Positions 1 through 5,012 of a DNA stretch of 5,012 nt are shown one piece after another. The notes beneath the pieces are model-generated. The model did no database searches and was not told where the DNA came from. It saw nothing but the letters and a program-made list of their open reading frames with translations. The first letter of the stretch is position 1. Every line of letters starts with the position of its first letter. The position numbers and the translations under genes were made by a program. Source of the DNA: JAVBUZ01 sp031554725 (lineage in GTDB: Bacteria > Bacillota > Clostridia > Lachnospirales > Lachnospiraceae); the NCBI GenBank assembly GCA_031554725.1, contig JAVBUZ010000031.1, positions 1 to 5,012 on the forward strand, given 5' to 3'.

Positions 1-150
1 TAAGACCTGAGCGTCAACACCGCTTATAAAAGGCTGCTTTACAAGATAATACCCGAGGCAGACCATCACCCCTGCTAGAGCGGATTGCAGGTACAGGGCA
101 CCGCTAACTCCCCGGCTGTGCGGAAACATTTTGCCACAAAAGTGTGACAC
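1..150 (-). ncRNA. ffs: Signal recognition particle RNA (large Gram-positive type), 5' part, truncated at window edge
   Basis: This is the RNA scaffold of the signal recognition particle, which binds Ffh and targets nascent membrane proteins to the translocon. Read on the minus strand, bases 120 to 60 closely match the Alu-domain core of Bacillus scRNA as I remember it: GGGGAGTTAGCGGTGCCCTG, then TACCTGCAATCCGCTC, then TAGCAGGG (plus-strand 69-115). Further on, GGTGTTGACG (about plus 11-20) and a CAGGTC element also match the Bacillus RNA, at the base of the long helix 5. Only the Alu domain and the beginning of helix 5 are present. The S domain, with the GGAA-loop helix that binds Ffh, would lie left of base 1. 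The 5' end is inferred from the promoter (start near 150-151); the mature end may be processed further in, as in Bacillus. The gene is divergent from the pfk-dnaX operon, whereas in Bacillus it lies upstream of dnaX on the same strand. Confidence 0.93.
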
Positions 151-157
151 AATCCAT

Positions 158-186
158 AGTATACCCAATTTTATCATGTATGTCAA
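158..186 (-). promoter_or_regulatory. Sigma-A promoter of the SRP RNA gene
   Basis: On the minus strand, TTGACA (plus 181-186) is followed after exactly 17 bp by TATACT (plus 158-163). That is a full consensus -35, the optimal spacer and a 5-of-6 -10 box. Transcription would start about 7 nt further on, near plus 150-151, just before the SRP RNA sequence. Such a strong promoter suits a stable RNA needed in high amounts. The assignment rests on sequence only. Confidence 0.9.
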
Positions 187-216
187 ATTTTTTTGATAAT
201 ATCAATAAATTTTTTT
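187..216 (-). promoter_or_regulatory. UP-element-like phased A/T tracts upstream of the SRP RNA promoter
   Basis: Two identical 10-mers, AAATTTTTTT on the plus strand, lie at 185-194 and 207-216. They are 22 bp apart, about two helical turns, and directly upstream of the minus-strand -35 box. Between and overlapping them is a small inverted repeat, TTGAT-AAT-ATCAA (193-205). Phased A-tracts in this position are typical of UP elements bound by the RNA polymerase alpha C-terminal domain at stable-RNA promoters. The inverted repeat could instead be an operator, but nothing here identifies a regulator. Confidence 0.5.
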
Positions 217-272
217 CTATAAACAAAATTTAATTCAAAAAAAGGTCTGTGCAATTTTATTATGAAATTACT

Positions 273-300
273 TTTAAAAATAGGCTTTTTAATGTATAAT
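273..300 (+). promoter_or_regulatory. Probable promoter of the pfk-dnaX-ybaB-recR operon
   Basis: A perfect -10 box, TATAAT, lies at 295-300. The best -35 candidate is TTTAAA at 273-278 (4 of 6 matches to TTGACA, 16-bp spacer), so the -35 is weak. Transcription would start near 307, giving a 5' leader of about 40 nt with no obvious riboswitch or attenuator. It is the only convincing plus-strand promoter I see before the first gene, and I found none between the five genes. Confidence 0.65.
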
Positions 301-336
301 ATAGTCTAGATTGAAAAAAGTAGAATTTGAAAATAT

Positions 337-344
337 GGAGGTGG
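337..344 (+). promoter_or_regulatory. Ribosome binding site that fixes the pfk start at 348
   Basis: GGAGGTGG ends a few bases before the ATG at 348; the GGAGG core is 6 nt from it. An in-frame TTG at 327 would add seven residues (MKIWRWL) encoded partly by this Shine-Dalgarno itself. It has no ribosome site of its own, so it is rejected as the start. The protein from 348 begins MRIGMLTSGGD, exactly as phosphofructokinases do. Confidence 0.9.
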
Positions 345-347
345 CTT

Positions 348-1418
348 ATGCGCATAGGAATGTTAACTAGTGGTGGAGATTGTCAGAGTTTAAATGCTAC
401 CATGAGAGGTGTTGCAAAAACTTTATATAGCAATATTAAGGGATTGGAAATAATAGGTTTTTTAGAAGGTTATAAGGGGCTTATGTATGAAGAATATAAA
501 ATAATGAAGCCAAAGGACTTTTCAGGAATATTGACAGAAGGCGGAACTATAATAGGAACAAGCAGACAGCCTTTTAAGAAGATGCGAGTGATTGGTGAAG
601 ATGGCTTTAATAAGGTTGAAGCAATGAAAAAAACTTATAAAAAGCTTAATCTTGATTGTCTTGTAGTTCTTGGTGGAAATGGTTCGCAAAAAACTGCAAA
701 TTTACTTAGAGAAGAAGGACTAAATGTGGTTTCACTTCCTAAAACGATAGATAATGATTTATGGGGAACAGATATGACTTTTGGTTTTCAAAGTGCAGTA
801 AATATAGCAGCATCAGCTATTGACTGCATACACACAACAGCAGCATCTCATGGACGTGTTTTTATTGTAGAGGTAATGGGACATAAGGTTGGCTGGCTCA
901 CACTTCATGCAGGAATGGCAGGCGGAGCAGATATTATCTTACTACCAGAGATTCCATATGATATATCGAAAGTAGCAGATGCGCTTAAAAAGAGAGCAAA
1001 AGAAGGAAAGCGTTTTTCGATTTTAGCAGTAGCAGAGGGTGCTATCTCAAAAGAAGACGCAAAGCTAGAGAAAAAAGCATATAAAGAAAAATTAGCAAAT
1101 AGAGCGTTTCCTTCAGTATCATTTGAAATAGGTAAAAAGATAGAAGAACTTACAGGAAATGAAATAAGAGTTACTATTCCGGGACATACCCAAAGAGGTG
1201 GAAGCCCTTGCCCTTATGATAGAGTGCTGTCATCAAGATTTGGAATTGCAGCAGCTCAGATGATTATGGATGGGGATTACGGAAAGATGGTTGGAATCAG
1301 AAATGGTGAAATGGTAAGAATACCACTTGAAGAAGTAGCAGGTAAACTAAAAATGGTTGACCCTGAATCTTCGATAATAAAAGAGGCTAAGGCGCTCGGA
1401 ATAAGCTTTGGAGATTAG
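348..1418 (+). CDS. pfkA: 6-phosphofructokinase, variant active site (GGNGS / PKTIDND)
   Basis: Phosphorylates fructose 6-phosphate to fructose 1,6-bisphosphate in cytoplasmic glycolysis. The 356-residue protein has the family order. The N-terminal LTSGGD loop is at 7-11 and GTSR at 70-73 (Arg of the donor site). The nucleotide-site loop GGNGS is at 109-113. The catalytic segment PKTIDND spans 131-137, SHGR 167-170, VEVMG 174-178, AVAEG 227-231, and the substrate-binding PGHTQRGG 278-285, followed by PYDR. It is somewhat longer than the 320-residue E. coli PfkA, mainly through about 20 extra residues around 233-255. Two positions differ from E. coli: Asn111 replaces the usual Mg-binding Asp of GGDGS, and Lys132 replaces the Gly of PGTIDND. 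Lys at that place is typical of pyrophosphate-dependent and group III enzymes, whereas Gly112, the residue after Asn111, is typical of ATP users. The phosphoryl donor is therefore uncertain. It is first in the operon; dnaX starts 5 nt after its stop. Confidence 0.93.
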   Translation: MRIGMLTSGGDCQSLNATMRGVAKTLYSNIKGLEIIGFLEGYKGLMYEEYKIMKPKDFSGILTEGGTIIGTSRQPFKKMRVIGEDGFNKVEAMKKTYKKLNLDCLVVLGGNGSQKTANLLREEGLNVVSLPKTIDNDLWGTDMTFGFQSAVNIAASAIDCIHTTAASHGRVFIVEVMGHKVGWLTLHAGMAGGADIILLPEIPYDISKVADALKKRAKEGKRFSILAVAEGAISKEDAKLEKKAYKEKLANRAFPSVSFEIGKKIEELTGNEIRVTIPGHTQRGGSPCPYDRVLSSRFGIAAAQMIMDGDYGKMVGIRNGEMVRIPLEEVAGKLKMVDPESSIIKEAKALGISFGD

Positions 1419-1423
1419 ATAGC

Positions 1424-2992
1424 ATGAGTTACACAGCACTATACAGAAAGTTTAGGCCTGACAATTTTGAAGAAGTAAAAGGTCAGGACCATATAGTAAC
1501 AACACTTAAAAACCAAATAAAAGCAGAACGAATAGGACACGCTTATCTTTTTTGTGGCACCAGAGGAACAGGAAAGACCACAGTTGCAAAGATATTTGCA
1601 AAGGCTGTAAACTGTGAAAACCTACAGGATGGAAGTCCATGTAATGAATGTGATTCATGTAAAGCAATTTCGGCAGGTGCGTCTATGAATGTTATTGAAA
1701 TAGATGCTGCGTCAAATAATGGTGTCGATAATATAAGAGAGATTCGTGATGAGGTTCAATATCCACCAACAGAAGGAAAATATAAGGTGTATATTATTGA
1801 CGAGGTGCATATGCTTTCAATAGGAGCTTTTAACGCATTATTAAAAACCTTGGAAGAACCTCCGTCATATGTTATATTTATTCTTGCGACGACAGAAGCA
1901 CATAAGATTCCGGTTACGATATTGTCAAGGTGTCAAAGATATGACTTTAAGAGAATTTCAGTAGATACTATATCCGATAGGTTGTGGGAACTCATTGAAA
2001 GAGAAGGCTTGAAGGTTGAAGAAAACGCCGTAAAGTATATTGCAAAGAGTGCAGACGGAGCACTTAGAGATGCACTTAGCTTATTAGACCAATGTATGGC
2101 ATTTTATATTGGAGAAGAACTAACACATGAGCATGTGTTAGAGGTATTAGGTGCGGTAGATACATCTGTATTTAGCCAAATGCTTAGAGCTATTTTAGCA
2201 GGAGATACAGTGGTGGCAATAAATAAATTAGATGAGATTATCATGTTTGGTAGGGACTTGTCACAGTTTATATTGGATTTCACATGGTATATGAGAAATT
2301 TATTATTGCTTCAATCATCAAATGATGAGCCGGATATAATAGATATGAGTGCTGAAAGGCTGGCGGCTCTTTCAGAAGAAGCAAAGATGACAGATAGCAG
2401 TACCCTTATGAGATATATTAGGATTATGTCAGAGCTTACAAATCAGTTAAGATATGCAACATCTAAGCGAGTGCTTGCAGAGGTTGCCATAATTAAGATG
2501 ATGAAGCCTGCTATGGAAAATAATCAGGAGGCTTTAGAAAACAGAATAGCAAATCTTGAAAAGCAGATTGAAAAGGGGATAGTGGTTCAAAGTAATACAC
2601 CACAGGAACCAAGAAAAGCTGATGAAACCATAAAGCAGCCGGTAAAGAAGTTAGATATAGCTATTGAGGCTGATGTCCAAAATGCAGTAAATAATTGGAA
2701 CAAGATTCTTAGAAGCCTTAGTCCGCTTATTAAAACTGTAGCAGAGAAAGCTAAGGTGGCTACACAAGGAGGAAATAGGTTAGCACTCGTATTTGATAGT
2801 GATATAATAACCTCCGGAGTGATAAGCAGACCTGAAACTATCGAAGAGATAGAAAAAAAGATTGCTGATGAAATCGGCAAGGAAGTTAAAGTTGAAGTAA
2901 AACTTTTAGAAAAGGGAGAGCAGGTGCACGACCATTTTGTAGAAGTTTTCAAAAATATAAAAGAAGTAGAGATAATAGAGGAGGACTTTTAA
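1424..2992 (+). CDS. dnaX: DNA polymerase III subunit gamma/tau (clamp loader ATPase)
   Basis: ATPase of the replication clamp loader. It opens and loads the beta clamp onto primed DNA and, as tau, ties the loader to the polymerase and helicase. The 522-residue protein starts MSYTALYRKFRP, the usual DnaX opening. The Walker A motif GTRGTGKTT is at 45-53. Four zinc-binding cysteines (C64, C73, C76, C79) follow, then Walker B VYIIDEVH at 122-129, sensor 1 LATTE at 154-158, the SRC arginine-finger motif at 168-170, and sensor 2 GALRDALSLLDQ at 212-223 with R215. Residues to about 360 form the helical collar domain. A short charged linker and a small alpha/beta tau tail from about 420 end the protein, making it shorter than Bacillus (about 563) or E. 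coli tau (643). A GGAG at 1410-1413, inside the end of pfk, lies 10 nt before the ATG. A candidate frameshift signal near codon 479 is listed separately. Confidence 0.97.
   Translation: MSYTALYRKFRPDNFEEVKGQDHIVTTLKNQIKAERIGHAYLFCGTRGTGKTTVAKIFAKAVNCENLQDGSPCNECDSCKAISAGASMNVIEIDAASNNGVDNIREIRDEVQYPPTEGKYKVYIIDEVHMLSIGAFNALLKTLEEPPSYVIFILATTEAHKIPVTILSRCQRYDFKRISVDTISDRLWELIEREGLKVEENAVKYIAKSADGALRDALSLLDQCMAFYIGEELTHEHVLEVLGAVDTSVFSQMLRAILAGDTVVAINKLDEIIMFGRDLSQFILDFTWYMRNLLLLQSSNDEPDIIDMSAERLAALSEEAKMTDSSTLMRYIRIMSELTNQLRYATSKRVLAEVAIIKMMKPAMENNQEALENRIANLEKQIEKGIVVQSNTPQEPRKADETIKQPVKKLDIAIEADVQNAVNNWNKILRSLSPLIKTVAEKAKVATQGGNRLALVFDSDIITSGVISRPETIEEIEKKIADEIGKEVKVEVKLLEKGEQVHDHFVEVFKNIKEVEIIEEDF
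2854..2880 (+). promoter_or_regulatory. Candidate -1 ribosomal frameshift signal in dnaX
   Basis: The heptamer A AAA AAG (2854-2860) is read in the phase required for -1 slippage (codons 478-479, Lys-Lys). It is the same heptamer as in E. coli dnaX. One base later TTGCTGAT (2862-2869) can pair with ATCGGCAA (2873-2880) around a GAA loop: 8 bp including one G-U. After slippage the -1 frame reads Asp, Cys, then TGA at 2866-2868, giving a 481-residue product lacking the last 43 residues of tau. A purine-rich GAAGAG (2843-2848) lies upstream as a weak Shine-Dalgarno-like stimulator. The heptamer-to-stem spacing (1 nt) is shorter than the usual 5-8, and A-runs are common in AT-rich genes, so this is inference only. 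Confidence 0.35.
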
Positions 2993-2993
2993 T

Positions 2994-3350
2994 ATGGCTA
3001 GAAAAGGTGGATTTCCAGGAGGTGGAATGCCTGGCAACATGAATAACCTTATGAAGCAGGCTCAGAAGATGCAGCGTCAAATGGAGGAAACAACTAAGGA
3101 ACTCGAAGAAAAAGAGGTAACTGCATCAGCAGGAGGCGGAGCTGTAGAAGTAACAGTTTCAGGTAAAAAGGAAGTTTCTAAAATCAAACTTTCACAGGAA
3201 GTTGTAGACCCGGATGATATAGAGATGTTAGAGGATCTTATTGTAGCGGCTACAAATGAAGCATTACGTAAGATGGAAGAAGTATCTCAATCAGAGATGT
3301 CCAAGATAACAGGCGGATTAGGCGGTCTTGGAGGAGGTTTTCCTTTCTAA
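2994..3350 (+). CDS. ybaB: YbaB/EbfC family nucleoid-associated DNA-binding protein
   Basis: Small dimeric protein that binds DNA and is thought to act in nucleoid organisation and, from its constant neighbourhood, with the DnaX/RecR machinery. The 118 residues show the family pattern. A long first helix rich in Met/Gln/Lys (NNLMKQAQKMQRQMEE, 17-32) is followed by the beta-sheet part with AGGGAVEVTVSGK (46-58) and KIKLSQEVVDPDD (63-75), then a second helix, LEDLIVAATNEALRKM (79-94). Both ends are glycine-rich: GGFPGGGMPG at 5-14 and GGLGGLGGGFPF at 107-118. The start is well fixed: AGGAGG at 2979-2984 lies 9 nt upstream of the ATG, which is 1 nt after the dnaX stop. The stop overlaps the recR start by one base. 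Confidence 0.96.
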   Translation: MARKGGFPGGGMPGNMNNLMKQAQKMQRQMEETTKELEEKEVTASAGGGAVEVTVSGKKEVSKIKLSQEVVDPDDIEMLEDLIVAATNEALRKMEEVSQSEMSKITGGLGGLGGGFPF

Positions 3351-3946
3351 TGGATTACTATAGCAGTCATATTTCTAAATTAATAGAAGAGCTGTCAAGG
3401 CTTCCCGGAATAGGGAGTAAGACAGCTGCAAGACTGGCTTTTCATATTATTAATATGCCTACAGAGCAGGTAGAAGCATTATCAAATACACTTATTAAGG
3501 CAAAGCAAAATGTCAGATATTGTAATGAGTGTTATACACTGACAGATAAAGAGCTTTGCCCGATTTGCGCTAATGAAAAACGTAACCACAGGGTTATTAT
3601 GGTGGTGGAAAATACAAGAGACTTAGCGGCATATGAAAAGACAGGAAAGTACGAAGGTGTTTATCATGTACTTCATGGAGCAATATCACCGATGTTAGGT
3701 ATTGGGCCAAATGATATTAAGTTAAAAGAGTTGATGGAAAGATTACGAGCAGATGTTGACGAGGTTATTGTAGCAACTAATTCCAGTGTGGAAGGTGAGA
3801 CTACAGCTATGTATATCAGTAAGCTTATAAAGCCGGTAGGTATAAAGGTTAGTAGGATTGCCAGCGGAGTTCCTGTAGGCGGTGACTTAGAAAACATTGA
3901 TGAAATGACATTATACAGAGCCTTAGAGGGAAGGATAGAAATATAA
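3350..3946 (+). CDS. recR: Recombination mediator protein RecR
   Basis: RecR works with RecO (and RecF) to load RecA on SSB-coated single-stranded DNA in gap repair; it forms a ring-like clamp around DNA. The 198 residues match the family's usual length of about 200. The helix-hairpin-helix LPGIGSKTAARLAFH is at 18-32. The zinc finger has C58, C61, C70 and C73. The Toprim domain begins at about 81, with the acidic residue E87 in VVENTRD and the motif ATNSSVEGETTAMYI at 142-156. The C-terminal conserved block SGVPVGGDLEN leads to LYRALEGR. The common form of the Toprim motif is ATNPTVEGEATA, so NSS is a small variation; the acidic E148 and E150 are kept. The ATG overlaps the ybaB stop (TAATG), and its likely ribosome site, GGAGGAGG at 3330-3337, also encodes glycines of YbaB, pointing to translational coupling. 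Confidence 0.97.
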   Translation: MDYYSSHISKLIEELSRLPGIGSKTAARLAFHIINMPTEQVEALSNTLIKAKQNVRYCNECYTLTDKELCPICANEKRNHRVIMVVENTRDLAAYEKTGKYEGVYHVLHGAISPMLGIGPNDIKLKELMERLRADVDEVIVATNSSVEGETTAMYISKLIKPVGIKVSRIASGVPVGGDLENIDEMTLYRALEGRIEI

Positions 3947-5012
3947 ATGCCACAAGAGTACATACTTGTTAGAGATATTATACATGATCACAATGCACGA
4001 ATGCTGAATATAAAGAAATATTATCCATACTTTAAGCTTGCAGATATGGATTTTTCTAATTTTCAAGGGGGAATATACTCATGCTTAGATATGGGATATA
4101 TTCTTATGGCGGTTTTGCGATTTTTTATTGAGGAAAATAACTTCAAGGAAAAAGATGTAACGTATAATGAGTATGAATTATTCATGCATGAACTCTATAG
4201 AAGAGATTTTGAATTAGCCTTACTTCCGGAAGAAGAGAAGGCTATCTCGGTATATATATTTGACAAGATTAGAAATGATGGAAGACCTTTTTCCTATAAT
4301 TATTTTGATCCCAATGAAAAAACGAAGAAGACAATAAGAATGAGAATAATAGACAGCAGGATGAAAGATGATGAGATTAAATATCATATTACTTCTGATG
4401 CTATAGAGTTTTATCTTGATACAAAGGAAATAAAAGATGAAAGCTCAATCAGTATTGCTCAGGTATTGCTAGAGAAAATGATAACATCAAAGAACTTTAA
4501 AGGTGGAACAGATGTTATAAAAAGAATTAATAACGAAGTCGGCAGACTAAAAATGCGAAAAAATGAAGTTCTTACAATGCTTAGCTATGATGTATTTGAA
4601 GGTATGAAAGCATATAAGGATTTTGTTAATACCGGAATTAGATGGTTTGATGAAGAACAAAAGCTCTTTGCAAAAAATATGGAACTAGTAGAAGAGGCTA
4701 GAAAAAGAGCTCAATCTGATGATTTTGCAAATGAGACTTTTAAAGAAATTTTTGAATTGGAAACGGAACTTAAGAAAGCGATAGTAAAGCATAGTGAACT
4801 GCTTAATGCGTGTACCCAGTTACAAGTAAAAGCAGATGAAATTATTTCAGGTGCAAAGCTTTCAAGAATAAGACGTAAATTTGATTTTAATGATGCATTA
4901 AAGGCGGCAATGGAAAGAGATAATGCAAGTATACTTGAGTATCTTATAAAACCAATGCTTAAGCTTAACATAAATAAAAGTTTTTCTATGGTATCGATAG
5001 ATAAGATGTTAA
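3947..5012 (+). CDS. jetA: Probable JetA/MksF-like kleisin of a Wadjet-type system (DUF5716-like), 3' end beyond window
   Basis: Open for 355 codons with no stop, running off the right edge. The ATG follows the recR TAA with no gap. AAGGA at 3931-3935 lies 11 nt upstream as a modest ribosome site. Residues about 45-160 look like a winged-helix region: helical YILMAVLRFFIEEN (51-64), then a segment ending IKYHITSDAIEFYLDTKEI (144-162). This is followed by a helix around SIAQVLLEKMITSKNFKGG (169-187) and a basic helix, VIKRINNEVGRLKMRKNEV (190-208). Residues 235-310 are highly charged and predicted coiled coil. No signal peptide or membrane segment is seen. From memory, the winged helix, the TKEI block and the following helix resemble the JetA/DUF5716 family, the kleisin partner (MksF/MukF-like) of SMC protein JetC in Wadjet plasmid defence. 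I could not verify this by search; another MukF-like or uncharacterised Clostridia protein is possible. Base and codon use match the neighbours. The CDS itself is certain; the family assignment is moderate. Confidence 0.55.
   Translation, partial: MPQEYILVRDIIHDHNARMLNIKKYYPYFKLADMDFSNFQGGIYSCLDMGYILMAVLRFFIEENNFKEKDVTYNEYELFMHELYRRDFELALLPEEEKAISVYIFDKIRNDGRPFSYNYFDPNEKTKKTIRMRIIDSRMKDDEIKYHITSDAIEFYLDTKEIKDESSISIAQVLLEKMITSKNFKGGTDVIKRINNEVGRLKMRKNEVLTMLSYDVFEGMKAYKDFVNTGIRWFDEEQKLFAKNMELVEEARKRAQSDDFANETFKEIFELETELKKAIVKHSELLNACTQLQVKADEIISGAKLSRIRRKFDFNDALKAAMERDNASILEYLIKPMLKLNINKSFSMVSIDKML

Noticed and set aside
193..205. Inverted repeat TTGAT-AAT-ATCAA as a defined operator
   Set aside because: Five-base AT-rich arms are expected by chance in such DNA and match no regulator site I recognise; noted only as part of the promoter region.
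327..347. TTG-initiated seven-residue extension of phosphofructokinase
   Set aside because: It is encoded across the Shine-Dalgarno of the ATG at 348, has no ribosome site of its own and is not part of the conserved family N-terminus.
2587..2952. Minus-strand open frame of 121 codons inside dnaX
   Set aside because: It is antisense to a clear dnaX coding sequence, low in complexity (Ser/Ile/Leu-rich) and has no convincing ribosome site; a mirror of A-rich codons on the other strand.
3673..3963. Minus-strand open frame of 96 codons over recR
   Set aside because: It is antisense to the conserved RecR Toprim domain, with no family resemblance and no promoter or ribosome site seen.
4066..4134. 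Short out-of-frame ORF (ATG at 4081, 17 codons) behind a GGGGGA motif
   Set aside because: The motif and spacing look like a ribosome site, but the peptide is tiny, lies inside the long plus-strand ORF in another frame and resembles nothing known.
4711..4971. Minus-strand open frame of 86 codons over the last ORF
   Set aside because: It lies opposite a long uninterrupted plus-strand frame that continues the operon; its Ser/Leu/Ile-rich composition is that of an antisense shadow.
1..5012. CRISPR arrays, tRNA genes, insertion sequences and intrinsic terminators
   Set aside because: No regularly spaced repeats, tRNA-like sequence, transposase or terminal inverted repeats, and no GC-rich hairpin followed by a T-run were found on either strand.

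Overview
The window is AT-rich DNA with AGA/ATA-biased codons and strong Shine-Dalgarno sites. It looks like a low-GC Clostridia chromosome, most likely of the Lachnospiraceae type. That placement rests on the style of the proteins, the large Alu-containing SRP RNA and the pfk-dnaX-ybaB-recR gene order; no database search was possible.

Layout. Bases 1 to about 150 hold the 5' part of the signal recognition particle RNA, on the minus strand and running off the left edge. It has a near-perfect sigma-A promoter (158-186) backed by phased A/T tracts that resemble an UP element. Bases 187-347 are a divergent intergenic region that also carries the promoter (273-300) and ribosome site (337-344) of the plus-strand genes. 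From 348 to the right edge, five genes lie head to tail: a 6-phosphofructokinase with unusual active-site residues, dnaX (clamp-loader tau), the nucleoid protein gene ybaB/ebfC, recR, and an incomplete ORF of at least 355 codons that starts on the base after the recR stop. Gaps are 5, 1, -1 and 0 nt and I see no terminator between genes, so all five are probably one transcription unit with translational coupling.

How the genes work together. dnaX-ybaB-recR is a classic bacterial replication/recombination cassette, and in Bacillus the SRP RNA gene also lies beside it. Here the SRP RNA is divergent, and a glycolytic enzyme gene occupies the promoter-proximal place. The most interesting part is the last ORF. 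Its domain order (N-terminal winged-helix-like region, then a long helical/coiled-coil part) and a TKEI-centred segment resemble the JetA/DUF5716 kleisin-like proteins of the Wadjet (JetABCD) SMC-type plasmid-defence systems. If so, a Wadjet-like operon starts directly behind recR, and its other components would lie beyond the right edge. A second point worth checking is a possible programmed -1 frameshift site near the 3' end of dnaX: an in-frame A AAA AAG heptamer, a following 8-bp hairpin and an immediate -1 frame stop.
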